A stretch of DNA of 64,000 nt, from NCBI GenBank assembly GCA_963930655.1, contig OZ005620.1:15753001-15817000 (forward strand), in the 5' to 3' direction. The notes under the pieces were generated by a model. The model was not told where the DNA came from. It saw only the letters and a list, made by a program, of their open reading frames with translations, and ran no database searches. The DNA comes from Myrica gale (Eukaryota > Streptophyta > Magnoliopsida > Fagales > Myricaceae). Each line of letters begins with the position of its first letter. Position 1 is the stretch's first letter. The position numbers and the translations under genes are program-made. Below are positions 44,686-58,142 of the stretch, one piece after another.

Positions 44686-47600
44686 ATGGCAACCTCAACG
44701 ACCGGCGGGAGCAGCAGAGAAGGCACGGCTAAGTCCATGGTGGCCGATCAGATCTCTCAGACTGTTCAGTCGACCTCCAATCTCCTTCACCTCATGCAAC
44801 AATCCTCTGCTTCTGAGGTAAACTCTGTCTCTATATCTCTCTGTATCCCTGTCTCTCTCTATGTATAATATACACATGTATGTATGGTTTATGAATATGT
44901 ATTTGTGTAATTAGATATTTGCGCTCTTGAGGCTTTAGTGCATAGTGGTAAAAAATGGGCTTCTCTTTTCTATTAGAATAAAGTGGTTTTGCATGTTTGA
45001 TTCACTTTGGAAGATTTAATGTGTTCGAGGAAGAAATTTTTAGGTCATGCACGTGTTGATGACCTTCCAAAACACTAAGTTTGATTAGAAGAAGAATACA
45101 AAATTTTTCCTTTTCTTTTGAATGGGGAAAATTGCTTCGGCGAACGCAAATTGAACTCTTAGGATAGGCCCTTCTGGAAATGTTTTGCCAAATTCATTTG
45201 GCTCCCGTAGACCATAATGATTTTTTGTGCACATTTCATATGTGGTACGGTTAAGTAGCATAGACGTTACTTTTTACAATCTGATAGGGGCTTTCTAGAG
45301 GTATTGTAGATATGTTTGTCCTTTGTAAGAATTTTCTAATCACTCCCATTGCTCTGCTTAGACCTTGTGTTCTGGTGTTGCACGAATGTGAACAATCATT
45401 TCCTGGTTGACAAGCAGATGAAGCAGCAAGAACAGCTGGTTAGAGTGAAAAAAGGGACATGAAAGTAACACTAAGGCAAGCTTTGGGCAATTATTTTATA
45501 TGTGCATTAAAGTGGGAGAATAAGGGAATGGTTGTGATCAACGGTCTGTTTTTAACGGAGACATGATATTCAGGAACAATGCAGTAGCTCAAGTTCATAT
45601 GACATCCTCCTTACCCTGTAAGAACAGGATGGAGATTTAGTATGTAGGTTTACCACCCTGGGTGCTCATGCAACATAGCGATTTAAAATATTAATGATTT
45701 ATATAGACTAGAATTTAAATGCAAATGTATTCTATGGAGAGTAACAATTTATACTAAAATCAAATGTAAAGAAATGTCAAAGTTTGGGGGGGTCTAATAT
45801 ATGTGGACAATGAAACAAGAAGCATAGTACATGAGCAACGTTTTGATAAGTGTCTTCCTCCACTTTGGGAATTGGGTCAGAAGTTATCATGAACATGCAA
45901 TGGATGACCCGTTAAGTTTGGAAGGTGCATGTTGACATCAGCATTTGGTACTGAAGTAGAAGGAAAGTAGGTGATTTGACTCCAAGTCCAGATTTTCCTA
46001 CTTAGAATGACCAGAAATCCCTCATATTATGAGTATTGAAAACCAAATTGCTCTCTGTACGTTCTTTTTTAGACCAATCTTCTTCAAGAAGCTTGCAAAC
46101 ATCAGTGGCCTCCATTTTGGGTGTGAATCGGGGAGGTCTGGCTCACCTTTGTATTCCCCTTCTGCGTATCCTTGTCCTATTTCGAGCTTCACTTATTACT
46201 AGCTATCTTGTTGCCAGTACACGTGTCCGACCCATCACCAGCGATTGGATCAAAAAATCCAAATGCATAGGAATTAAACCTTTTTGTCTTCTTTTCTTTT
46301 GATTGATTGCTTTGTGCGAGATCTATATGTAGCTTTGGAAGCTGAGAAGCTTGGGAGTTATTTTTTCTTTTCTTTTTGGGTTTTGGATTTGTTTTTGCAT
46401 TTAATAAAAAGTGGGAAATGGATCAGCGAAGACAAATAGTTGTAGGAGTTGTTGCGGAGGAGCATCCAGCAGAACCTGCTCAAAACAGTGGCAATAACAG
46501 GTTCTTCCTTGGCAAATTTTGCTGTTTATACGTGGCGGACATGGGAGACATACCAATGTTTGGGGTTATCTAAGATATTGTGCCATGGGACCCATCACTT
46601 AGGAAGCCAAGGAAGGGTACCATCCAGTCCAGGAGATCCATGTTGCGGCCTACTGAGGCTTGCGCATTTGCACATTTGCATAGGGCTGCTGCCGGAAACT
46701 CAAGGCAAGGGGGAAGGAGAAAGCGCTTTAGCAATCTTTTAAACATGTTATTTGATCATTTCTGCTTTTTTTGTTGTTGTTTTTGTTCTTTGGTAAATTA
46801 GTAATAATATTTCTTTTGATACTGAAGTTTGTTTGATGTGGTAGGTTAGCTGTAAACAGCTGTACAAAACTGTTTAGGTTATATGTCAGGATAATGTAGT
46901 CCATTTGTCAACCTTTGAAAAGATAATTACCAAAGTAGTTTCCAAAACACTAGGGTTTCCAAAGCATTAGATGCTAATGGAGGGTGCATGTTGAAATGAA
47001 ATTATCAACTTGGATGCCTAATACCGAGTTTGGTAGCTTAAAGGCAACATTGCAAGGCAAGCGATAGTTTGGGAGAATTGGACTAGTATATGAATGGACA
47101 GGCTTAATTACTCCAGTTATTATTTCTTTTTTAAGAATGCTCTGCAAGTGCATTGTTATCTCGTTGTATTGGTGATGCAAGTTTTCTCATCACCTGTTAA
47201 AGTTTCTCTTTACTTTTTGATGCAATTCAGATTTGAAATGGTCAGATCCTCTTACTCTGTTACGTGTTCACAATGACTACAATCATCGGATCACCACCTA
47301 CCAAAGCATTCCAAGGATCTAAAACTACAGTATGAAACTGATAAAATTATGCATGTTCTACCAGACAAAAAATAAGAAGGATCACCGTATTTATTGACGT
47401 ATGAATATCAATCAGGTTATTGGGTGTAAAATGTTCTCGCTTGCATAATGTTACATATAAATCACCTTCTCTTTTTTGTGAACCATGTACATGAGATTGA
47501 TACTTATTGAAATCATCTCAAATTCTCACAAACCAACTGATATTCCTCTGTGGTTTATTGTTGATGGTTACTCGCAAATTAGTTGGTCTATGGTATGCTC

Positions 47601-48314
47601 ATAGACTATATTTGATCACATCTGCAGGCCCAACTGATAAAGCTTCCAAAGAACCTTTTGGCAAAAACCTCTACAATCAAGAATACGGGGCAAGTATGTA
47701 GATCAACTGCACAAAGATAAGTATGGGCTATGTGTTTTGACAATTATAGTAATTTTTTTTAGCAAAACCCTCAGGTCTGATCTTTTTACCCTTCTCTTTT
47801 CCTGCAGGTGTTAGAGCAGATGCCTCGAGTCATTTCATCGTTGAATGCACATATGGAGAAAGGATTGCAAAGGTTGTATCAATGTTCTACTCCTTTTTTA
47901 GAGTATCATCAGCCTTAACTTGGCCTTTATTGCATGAAGAAATTACTGTAGTTACTTAGAGTCCACACAATTGCGTACCTGGCTCTATTGTCTAAGTTAA
48001 TCAATTTTTTTTGCAGTGTTCCTCATCTGCAAACTGTAATCCAGTTACTTGCGAATATGGAAAGCAGGCAGCTTAATTCTCTATCTCAAGCTCATCTGTG
48101 TCAAGAGGTTCTCTCTCTCTCTGGTCCCCAAATCATTTAACTCAAAGCACAATCTTTTTTTTGTTTGTTTCACATTTAGCGGTGTCTCCACAGAAAGCCC
48201 ATAAATCAAAGGTTACTTAAATAAGTCTTGTAAACCTTTATTTTTTGCTTCCCTGTTTCAATCCGTCTTTTTCTACAGAAAGATGAATCGGCAAAGCCTT
48301 CGGAGGTGCCTTAA
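44686..48314 (+). CDS. TOM2B: TOM2B-like small protein, 5 exons
   Basis: Exons: 44686-44817, 47628-47693, 47808-47872, 48017-48107, 48279-48314; all introns are GT-AG and phases agree. The product is 129 residues. It starts MATSTTGGSSREGTAKSMV and carries QISQTVQSTSNLLHLMQQSS, LIKLPKNLLAKTSTIKNTGQ and LEQMPRVISSLNAHM, a wholly helical, soluble-looking small protein without a signal or membrane segment. I recall this pattern for Arabidopsis TOM2B (about 122 residues), a host factor that supports tobamovirus multiplication and acts with the membrane proteins TOM1/TOM2A; the normal cellular role is not well defined. The name is from memory and less certain than the gene model. Intron 1 is 2.8 kb. 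Confidence 0.8.
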
Positions 48315-49882
48315 CCTACTAAAGTTCACTTTGCTGGAGGCCTGAAGTTGCCAGATTAGACTGTAACCTATGTCATAGCAGGCTGCCTAATTGTTCTAAC
48401 TCATGACAATGAAGTCCTCGTGGGGTTGCATTGATTTTTCGCTGGTCTCAGTGTAACATCATTGAACACAACCAGAAATCCTGTATATATCAAACCTAAG
48501 AAGAAACTGTGTAGCCTGTGAATTGGTCCTCTTTTGCGTGATAATTATAACCAGAAAGTGGTTCTCACTTGATTTCTCCAAGCGTTTGAAACACGTATAA
48601 GGCGTAAAAAAGCATGTTGCTTTATACTCGTAGTTTGGTGATGATCCTATTCCCTCTTAGAGCGGTCCTAATTCAAGGTACCAAAATCCTTATCTTTCTC
48701 TCTTTCATATCAACTGATATTCAATTCTTTAATGTTTATAGATATGGCAAGATTGGGATGTTGATGGTTGGTAGGTGCGTGCTCCATATCAGTTGTGAAC
48801 AGATAATATAGACCAACTTAGTTTTGGGAAATGTTTCCTTGTCTGTCAGTTATATAACTCCTCGCACCACAAATACAATGAATGACGTTAGAACACAACT
48901 CTGAACGTTTATTTACCAAAAAAAAATGGAGAATAAAAAAAGAAGAAGAAGAGGGGAGGAATATAGTCAAATGAATGTGAAAGGAAATAAACTTGGAGCG
49001 GATTGGTTAAAAATTTTAGAATTTGAATATAATTTTTTAAATATATATTCATAAAATTACTCTTATCTGTATATTAATGCAACTCAATATTATTTTTTTA
49101 CACACGTCAATATAACTCAATAATTTTTACACGCATATTAATAAAGTTTAAAAATTATTTAAATATTAATATTATTTTTATAATTCTAAAAATTTTCTCG
49201 AAACGAATCGTTGGACGATCGAGAGAATAAAAAATGTCTTCTTTTCCCATGCTTTACGTTCAAAGGTCTTAAGAAAAAGAAAGAAAGTTGGGGGTTATTC
49301 AGTATATAAATATTTTTAGGATTTTTTTAAATTCTCAGAATACAAAATATTCTACAACCAAACATCATTCTTAACACTACATAAAAATAATTAAAACACG
49401 CATACCAATAAAGTTAACATCACCTAAAAATTATCAAAACACAACAAAATTCTCGAAAAAAAATCCAGGGACTAGAAAAAAGAAGCTTTTTCTTGTATGG
49501 ATCTGCTTAGATTCTCATTTGCCACGTGGAACAAGCAGAATTATTATTTTTAATTCTTTTCGTGCTTTACTTGGATATTATTAGCCAGACACATTTGATT
49601 TGACTCATAAATCCAAAAAAGGCAACCCAATTGCCCGAGATAGAGACAAAACCAACCCCACCTCGAACGGCGCCGTATTTGGCTACGGCCCCCTTCTATT
49701 TATGCGAAAATCGAATGTCGTGGAAAAACAGAGAGACCCGCCATACGGCCATAGATAAACGAAAAGGTAGAAGAAGAAAGACCGAGCTCCAGAGAAACAA
49801 GCTCTCCCCATCTCTCTCTCTCTCTGCGTTTGCTTTTTTCGAAAGCACTAGCTAAACCCTAGCCCTAATTCGTACGTAACCC
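48315..49882. other. TOM2B-like 3' UTR, then AT-rich intergenic DNA
   Basis: The 3' UTR probably ends near 48600. 48990-49460 is AT-rich and resembles the degenerate MITE-like tracts at 53050-53370 and 56330-56580. 49600-49880 is the pyrimidine/purine-rich leader region of the next gene copy. Confidence 0.4.
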
Positions 49883-52800
49883 ATGGCTGCTGCCTCACTG
49901 ACTCTGTCATATACTTCTTCTTCTTCCGCCGCTTCCGCTTCTTCTTCGGCCGCTTCGTCACTGTTCTCTCGCTGCTCTCTTAGCCATGGGTGATTTGTAT
50001 CCTGCGACTCGCGCTCTCGAATTTACGCCTCTAACACCATTGTAATCTCTCTCTATCTCTTGAACATGCACATGCCCAGCGCTGTCTTTTTAAATATATA
50101 TATATATATTGTATGTCATCATAACGTGATTTTTGGATGTTTCTTTTCCTTCTATGTTGAATTTGAGTGCCATTTCAATAGGAAAAGAATAAAACTGAAA
50201 CTTCAATTCAAAATTTCTCTTTATTCCGTTAGTTTTTAATTTTTTGTTTTGGCTGCAATATCAATGTCTCTCGTTCTTTTCATTTGCGGGCTTTGTCTTT
50301 GCCGGGGTTTTTTTTTTCTCCCTTTTGCTCTTTTTGACGTTGAAATTTAACTGTTAGTTAATAGCTGCAAAGCATTTTAATTTATTGTTGGTGATACAAT
50401 AACTGTTACTTGAAAATTGAATAGTTGGGCGCGTTAAAGTTATGACATGGTTATACCAGCAACTGTTTTTATTTTTTTAAGATTTTTGAGTTATAACTAA
50501 ATAAGTCGTTATCAAGTATATTGACATGTGGTGTCTTCTGTTGTACTAGAAATGCGATCTTTCCGAACCGTTTAAAAATATAAATGGGAAGCCAATTGTT
50601 CCCATCCTTAATGACCGGACGCTGCCCAAGTTTTTGGAAACTGCGCGCGTGGAGAAAACAGTTAACAGGAACAGTACAAGGCCGAAACTGTTTTCTGGCA
50701 CTGCAAATTCTGCACTCTCACGGGTGAGACTAGCACCTTTCTTTGTCTTGTTTGTTTGTAAAAAGGGGGGGGGGGACTGGTAGGATATTTTTAATCGAGT
50801 TATTTCTGATTAACTGGTCAAGATAATGGCTTGGGGGTTTTGTAATCGTGTTCTATATTATCATCAATATTGGATGTTCACAAGTGAGTATATGGACAAG
50901 TCATTTGAATTATCATTTTTGTGAGTTGAGTGGTTTACCCTGTAATCATTTCTAAGCTTTTTTTCATTCTGTGGTTTTGTTGTTGTTGTTGTTTTATTTG
51001 TTCTTACAGTTGTGCCTCTATTCTATTTGATGATATGGGTCTGACCATTATCTGCAAATCAGTGTTGAGCTGTGCTCACTGTTTTAAAGTTGTGGCTTTT
51101 GTAGACATTCGATGGCTTTTTTGTTTTCTCATGATACGCCGGGGATCTTTTTGCTGTTGAGATGCCAACGGTCTAAAACCAAAATATGTGATCTTAGCTT
51201 TTAAACAAAAAAATGAGTAATCTACGATGAAAAAAAGGCTAGTGCTTCAGAACCAAAATTCGTGCTTTTTTAACCTTTCAAGATGTTGTTGGGTTTTGCA
51301 TCCTTATTTTTGCTTATTAATATTTGTTATTCGAACAAAAATGTGGACTGTAGTTTCTATGCTTGAACATGTTTGTGATGTCATATGTTTATCCTCCTCT
51401 TAATCTACTCTCAAGGCATGTATAAATATATAATTATCTGAAGTCGGGGCTCATGTTGCTGACTTTTTGTTCTTGACACAAGGAAATTGCTTGGTACATG
51501 GGCCTGGAGCTTGGAAAGATCAACATAAAGCGTTTTGCTGATTGCGAGATATATGTTCAGTTGCAAGTGTCAGAGGATGTGATGTATACCTAGTACAGCC
51601 TACTTGCCCTCCTGCAAATGAGAATCTCATGGAGCTTTTGATAATGATAGATGCATGTCGTAGAGCATCAGCCAAAACCATTACTGCTGTGATTCCATAT
51701 TTCGGATATGCCAGAGCTGACAGAAAGGCATGTTCTATATTGCACTTACTTGTAATGAGCTTACGGGATACATTGGTTGTTATAGTTCATGTAGAGAATA
51801 CATCTTACTGTCAGAACTAGGAAATTTTGTACATGTCGCTGACTGGTAAGATGTGAAACCATTCAATCTTTTTTCTGTCCGGTTTTCATTTAGGAAGAGA
51901 CACCCAGATGATCCTTTTGAGTTTCCATTTTCCTTCTTTTTTTGGGTGTTTTTTTTTTGGGGGGGGGGGGAGGGGGGATATAACTTCAAATCCAGGTTTC
52001 ATGCATATGCTACATATCAGCGGAAGTTGAATTTGATAGAAGACAATGAGTTAATTTGGTCAGTTCCACCAAATCTGGAGCAAAGCAATGGTGAAGATAG
52101 TTCAACAAGATGGTCTTCGTCTTATAATTTTCCTTTTTTATTTTTGCCAGACTCAAGGTCGTGAATCAATTGCAGCCAAACTAGTCTCAAACCTTATCAC
52201 AGAAGCAGGTGCAAACCGTGTTCTAGCTTGTGACCTTCATTCTGGGCAGTCCATGGGTTACTTTGATATCCCAGTGGATCATGTCTATGCTCAGGTAAAT
52301 TTGTCAATTTTCTTGGTGGTTGACTGCCACTGATTTAATGCTTTCTGATGCTATTGTTTCTTATGTCTACTCTAGCCTGTGATTCTTGATTATCTTGCCA
52401 GCAAGAGGATTAATTCTCAGGATTTGGTAGTTGTTTCCCCTGATGTTGGTGGGGTAGCAAGGGCACGTGCTTTTGCAAAAAAAATATCTGATGCGCCTTT
52501 AGCCATTGTAGATAAAAGGCGTCATGGACACAATGTTGCTGAGGTAATGTTACTGTGACATTGTCATTTTCAGTTTACATGTGCCCTTATCAAGTTCTTC
52601 ATTGTCTTAAACAAATATTTAAGCTAGACTTCGGTGAATGCCTTTTCTTTTATATGTTATGTGCTTCACATTCTCAAAATCATGTATAATGTTTACCTTG
52701 CAGGTTATGAATCTGATTGGAGATGTAAAAGGAAAAGTTGCAGTCATGATGGATGACATGATTGACACTGCTGGTGAGTCAAGTATTTTTGAATGGCAAT

Positions 52801-53849
52801 CGCTAATCCTAAACATTCCTGCACAAGGAAGATTGGAGCAGAAAATAAAGAAAAAGAGCAGAGACCAATATAGTTTTAACCGGTCTTTGATGTTTTGCTC
52901 ATGCTTGGAAGTTTCTCAATTGTTAATGATTTTCTTGTCCATTTTGTTGTTTGGTTAATTTTCTTTTTTCAACTAATCGGTTGGCGAGAGTTTATGCCCC
53001 ATTTTGTCTCTTGAAAATCTTTTCCCCGAAGTTTTCAATCTTAGCTGACGTTTGGATATGAAATATGTTCAACTTTTAAAGAAAATTTTTACAACCAAAC
53101 ATCAAAATCTCAAAATTTTTACACAAATTCCAATTTCTTTTCACACTAACTTCATTACTTTTTCATTGAAAACAAACTATATCAAATATTCTCTCTCCTT
53201 ATTTTTTAACAAACTCCATTACTTTTTCATAAAAAGAATCCATAAGATCTCTCTCCTTTTTAACAAACTCCAATAAAAATCATTCTATAATCAAACATTC
53301 TTCAACTTTTTTACAAACTCGCATTTAAAACCAAAAAAATTTCTCCTACAAACTCAAAATTCTTTTTTACTGTATCAACTTATAACTAGTGAATTTGTTG
53401 TGCGCTACAGGGACCATTGCTAAAGGTGCAGCTCTTTTACATAAAGAGGGCGCCAGGGAGGTTTATGCATGCTGCACCCACGTTGTTTTCAGGTGTTGAC
53501 TCCATTCGTAGCATTTGATCTTTCCTTTTGTTTTCCTGGATGCTTAGCACGAGCTTTTTAAATTTTTTAATGAGAGGATTATTAATGTGCTTGATCAGGT
53601 TGGAGACACTCAAATTTCTTAGATCATTTATGTTTTACTTTCCTGAAGTCAATTAATTTTGCCAGTCTATAAATGGGATGAGGCTGGCAGTTCTTGTAAT
53701 ATTCCGTCCCGAAAAATGTGTAAGTGATTAATTTGAATTTTAAATGAAGAGATAGTGTTTAATCTTGTGTTTGATTTTTTGGATAGAGGTTTAATTGTAT
53801 TTTTGAATTTAAAGGTGCTGATATGGAGATGTGATCTATTTTTGAATTT

Positions 53850-54110
53850 AAAGGTTTGAATAAAGATTTGATCTTGAGTTTGAATAAAGATTTGATCTTG
53901 AGTTTGAATTTAAGGGTTTGAATAAAGATTTGATCTTGAGTTTGAATTTAAAGGTTTGAATAAAGATTTGGTCTTGAATTTGAATTTAAAGGTTTGAATA
54001 AAGATTTGATCTTGAGTTTGAATTTAAAGGTTTGAATAAAGATTTGATCTTGAGTTTGAATTTAAAGGTTTGAATAAAGATTTGATCTTGAATTTGAATT
54101 TAAAAGTGTT
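53850..54110 (+). repeat. 38-bp tandem repeat in the solo LTR
   Basis: Six to seven copies of a unit beginning GTTTGAATAAAGATTTGATC and ending TTGAATTTAAAG, with few differences, indicating recent expansion. Confidence 0.85.
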
Positions 54111-54499
54111 GGATAGAGGTATGTTTGAATTTTAAAGTTGCAGAGATTGAGCTTAATAAATAGCTGCAGAGATCAAGGTTAATAAATAGTTGCAGAGATG
54201 TATATTGGAGACCAAAATTAGGATTGATGTTGTGCTACTAATTTCCGAGAGATTATTCGGCAATTATTGGAGAAGCTTTAAGGATTGATTAAACGTTCGA
54301 GATAAGTGGTTCTTCAATGAGATTTTGAACGTGCATCGTATTTTATATGGTTTTGATGTATTGTTTGGGGAATTGAACAAGTTTTTGGTAAAATGAGATT
54401 GTTGAAATTTTCGTAAAACTCAATTGAAATATTTATAACTTGTTTGGTGAGCATGCTGTGAAAATTATTCTTGCGCTGGTGATATATTTTTATGGTCTT

Positions 54500-54660
54500 T
54501 GTGGCCAATTTATCCTTGTGGTCTGTGTGACCAATTTGATACCCCTCGTGGTATTTGGAGGTCTTTGTGGCCTAGAGGTCTGTGTGGCCTAATATTTTGA
54601 GGTCTGTGTGGCCTGGTGTTCGAAGGTCTTTGTGGCCTAGAGGTCTGTGTGACCATTGGT
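54500..54660 (+). repeat. GGTCTGTGTGGCC minisatellite
   Basis: Repeats of AGGTCTTTGTGGCCT and AGGTCTGTGTGGCCT, about eight in 160 bp, within the same LTR. Confidence 0.75.
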
Positions 54661-55715
54661 GATTTCCCTATATTGCGTGGCCTTGGATAATTTTGTTACA
54701 AACTGATATTTTTGGATTCGGTATGGCTCATAATGTTTTATTCTGGATTTCGGCTATTGTGATAAAATTGTCTTTTCCCCAACCCTCATTGACTTACTAC
54801 TTACTGAGCTAGTCGTAGCTCACCCCTTATTTTCATATTTTCCAGAGTTGGCGGAATTAGAGAAGTTCGAGGAACTTCAGAGATATTTGTGTTTCGAAGG
54901 CGTGTTTTTAAGAGTACATTTGAAGATTAATGTTGGGGAATTCAATATTGTATTATTTTGGGATATCATCGATATTGGAAATATCGGATATGCTAATATA
55001 AATTTTAGGGCTCGGATTGATATTTTGGGCTTTTTACGGTTTATGAATATTTTGTTGAGGTTGTACAAAATTAGTTTTGAAATATTGGGGCCTAGATAAA
55101 TGATTATCCGTGGTGAAAAAGCCTAATTTTATACGGAAATCTGTCTGTATGGAGTTTGGGCTCGGGGCGTTACAGTCTATTGGCCCGACTGAACTTCTTT
55201 TGACTGCTGCCCCCTCCCCTCCTCCCCTTTTCTCTCTCCCCTGATTTTCTTTTGGGTTTTGACGTTTTGGTGAGTTTGAGGACGGCCACTCCCAAAAGGG
55301 TTTCTGAGTGGATAATTGCCAAATAAGTGATCATATCTACTCTTTACTTTTCACAAATGTTTTCTCAAAATGAAGAAAATAGCTGTTGTTTTTCTTTTAA
55401 ATTGTAGTAGATTGTGATTTGAAACATCTTACTATCAGGCCATTTTGTTTTTCATTTCACTTTCTGAAAGTAGCGAACTCGAGTTTCTAACCCTATCAAT
55501 AATACTGCTCTTTTATTGCTATTTTTTTTAACAGCCCTCCTGCAATTGAGAGGTTGTCAAGCGGCCTATTTCAAGAGGTGATTGTTACAAACACAATTCC
55601 AGCTGTGGAGGAGAATTACTTTCCTCAGCTGACTGTTCTTTCAGTAGCAAACCTGTTGGGTGAAACTATTTGGCGCGTTCATGATGATTGTTCAGTGAGT
55701 AGCATTTTCCAATGA

Positions 55716-57136
55716 AATCATATTGGGTGAGTGGAAGGTATCAATTAGCTTAGCCGATAAAGTCAAATTGAAGTTATAGGGGAGACATGGATCAACTCCT
55801 GCACTCACCAGGGATCAGAAGGAGTTGAAGAATAGGAAGGGCTGCTTCTTGTTTGATTGCCATTTGCCCCCTACTAATTCATGTGATTTTAGTGTCTTAG
55901 GAAAAAAGAAAAGTAAAAGAGTATAGATTAGAATAGTCAATGTTAGCCGCACCTTTCAGTCTACACAAGGTTCATGTTTATTTCCTTTTGTTTTCTACAT
56001 TTTAACGTAACATTTCTTCCTATATAAGCCATTTTTGGTTTCATATTTCCTTCTGCTATCCTCTTGTGCTTATTTTTCTTTTGGAAAACACAACAAATTT
56101 CCTGTGTGCTTTGCATCATTTGGGTCTTTTGAAATCAAGAACATTTTCTCGTTGATACCTTTATAATCTTCATACACAAGAATCCAAGAACAGAAAACAG
56201 GAAAAATGCCATCAAAATTGCGGCCTTGGTGTTAAATGTGCATGTTTGTTTGCAAAAGTATTTTAGAATACAACTAATGCAACCAAATTTACAAAACAAA
56301 GATTCAAAATCCAAAATGTCAAATGTCAATTTTTTTTTTGCATAAACACCGATAATTTTTTAAATAAATTTTAACAATTTTGCACACAAATTCTAATACA
56401 TTTTCAAAAAAATATTCAAATGGTTTCTCTCTTTATGTTTTTTTACTAATTTTAAATTTTTTTTATTAAAAAATTATATTAAATCTTCTCTCTATACATT
56501 TTTTTACTAATTTTTATACAAAAAAATTATTTATAATTCTATCAAAATTTTAAAAATGTGAGAAGTTTTTATAAACGTGAACATTCTAAGTTGTTAGAGG
56601 TTAAAACAGGCGAAGATTGTAGGCGTTTGATCTATTTCTTTCTTTCTTTATTGTCCTTTCTTTTGCTCCTTCCATGTTTCAAAAAGCATGAGTGGTACTC
56701 ATAGAGCTGCCCATAAAATTGGCTTCTTCCTGGTGGGGCTTTTTGTAGCGTTTCAAGATGGTCCACCCCTCAAAATTTTCACACGGATTAAAAAATTAAA
56801 AAATAATCTATATTCATATAATTTTTATTATAATATTTATTTAAATATTCTCTCTTCACTTTTTCATCAATTCTAGTAAAATATATTTATTTTTTCACAA
56901 ATTTCAATACCCCAAAAATTCTACCGTCGAACACCCCATTTTGCTTGCATTATTGTCGTAGCATTGTTGTGGTGGGTTGTCTACACTATTCGCTCACAGG
57001 AGCGTGGTTGTGGAGTAACAACAAAATGAAGGATAAAATTACACTTTACAATCAATAACTACCATTAATTTTGTAATTTATACTTCAAATTACTAATTTT
57101 GATATATTTTACTTCAAACTATTAATATATTTATAG
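55716..57136. other. Intergenic; AT-rich, no gene seen
   Basis: Includes an AT-rich segment (56330-56580) and another at 56740-56950 that resemble the degenerate tracts at 49000-49460 and 53050-53370; these may be old MITEs. Nothing else is recognised. Confidence 0.4.
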
Positions 57137-57450
57137 AAAAAAGTTATTTTTGAGCACTCTAACGAATAATGTAATTTAAAATAGAGGTCCAAACTACTAC
57201 TTTTGACACATTAAGCCCACGAATTATTAAATTTCATCAATTTGCGCTTCTAAAAAAAATTCAACGATCAGACTCGTCGTGCTACGTGTGTTGTGAAAGT
57301 CACATGACATGATTTTTACCATCAAAATTTATTTCAGTGCGCAATTTGATTAATTATGATAGTTGAAAGGGCTCAATATGTCAAGAGTGATAGTTTAGAC
57401 CCATATTTGAAATTGTATTAGTAGTTTGAGGACTCAAAGTGATTTTTTCT
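57137..57450. mobile_element. MITE E2
   Basis: The two arms are inverted copies of about 120 bp (left GAGCACTCTAACGAATAATG region against the inverse of GTTTGAGGACTCAAAGTG). It is the intact relative of E1. A TA may be the target duplication, but this is not certain. Confidence 0.65.
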
Positions 57451-57683
57451 CTACATTTATATTTTTAACTTTATATTATACTTTCACGTGATCATATTTT
57501 TTATGTAAGAGTGAGATTTTAACTTAGGTGCAAAATGTAAGTTTATAATTATAAGTAAGGTATAAAATGTGACTTTGGTATGGATAAATTGTAGAGTGAA
57601 CAGGAGTTAGAGGTGTAAAATGTAATTTTTTTAACAAATAAAACATTGAAAATAATGTTTACAATCAAAGAACCGCGGTTTTT

Positions 57684-58061
57684 GGGTAAGGCCCGTAGGG
57701 GTCTCTTACATTTTACACCCCGATATTTTATTTTTGACACATTGAACCTTTTAACTTACACATTTTTTCAATTTGGACCCCGCACCCAATTTGCCCGTCA
57801 ATTTAGACGGATTCCGTTAAATATTTACACACTGCCCCCTTATTTTTTAGAATATGTACACTTTGCCCCCTTATCTTTGGAGTTATTTACACATTGCACC
57901 CCACATTTTAACGAAATCTGTATAAATTGACGGACAATTTGGGTATGAGGTCTGAATTTTGAAAAAATGTGGAAGATAATGGGTCCAATCTATCAAAAAT
58001 AAAATATCAGGATGCAAAGTGTAAATGACACCAAAAAGAAGAGACAAAGTGTATTTATCCC
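57684..58061. mobile_element. MITE I, ending just before the snoRNA promoter
   Basis: Inverted arms: the left has CCCCGATATTTTATTTTTGA, the right contains the inverse (TCAAAAATAAAATATCAGGA with small changes). The ends read GGGTAAGGCC and the inverse of GGGATAAATA. It ends about 80 bp before the site II/telo-box promoter. No coding. Confidence 0.65.
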
Positions 58062-58142
58062 AAATTTCTAATTCTGTAAAGATAATGAAAGCACAACCCA
58101 AATTCAAACCGACCCGATCCGCGCCGCGGCTGGCGCAGATTA

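Larger units (their letters stand above)
53695..55174 (+). mobile_element. Solo LTR (B-related ends) in PRS intron 7
   Basis: Starts TGTAATATTCCGTCCCGA and ends CTCGGGGCGTTACA, resembling the CGGGGC ends of B1/B2. It contains TTACTGAGCTAGTCGTAGCTC, the counterpart of TACTGAGTCGTTTGACTCAC in B1/B2. Flanking pentamers GTTCT and GTCTA do not match exactly, so the target duplication has decayed or the ends are slightly off. It makes intron 7 about 2 kb long. Confidence 0.65.
49883..55715 (+). pseudogene. Plastid ribose-phosphate pyrophosphokinase (PRS1/2-type), broken copy
   Basis: Eight exons of the intron-containing gene are present: 49883-50041, 50550-50723, 51483-51727, 52151-52294, 52376-52543, 52704-52773, 53411-53492, 55535-55715. 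Homologues make PRPP from ribose 5-phosphate and ATP for nucleotide, His and Trp synthesis in plastids. Exon 1 encodes a Ser/Ala-rich transit peptide (36 codons) followed by an in-frame TGA at 49991-49993. In exon 3, after IYVQLQ, four bases are missing, shifting the frame before [20 protein letters not shown], and the conserved FADGE reads FADCE. Intron 3 has a GC donor (51728). The catalytic blocks further on are intact: [30 protein letters not shown] and the PRPP loop MMDDMIDTAGTI. Both lesions make it a probable recent pseudogene, unless they are assembly errors. Confidence 0.8.

Noticed and set aside
46036..46801. Several ORFs in TOM2B-like intron 1
   Set aside because: No recognisable domain, overlapping frames, no splice logic; possibly an old insertion but unsupported.
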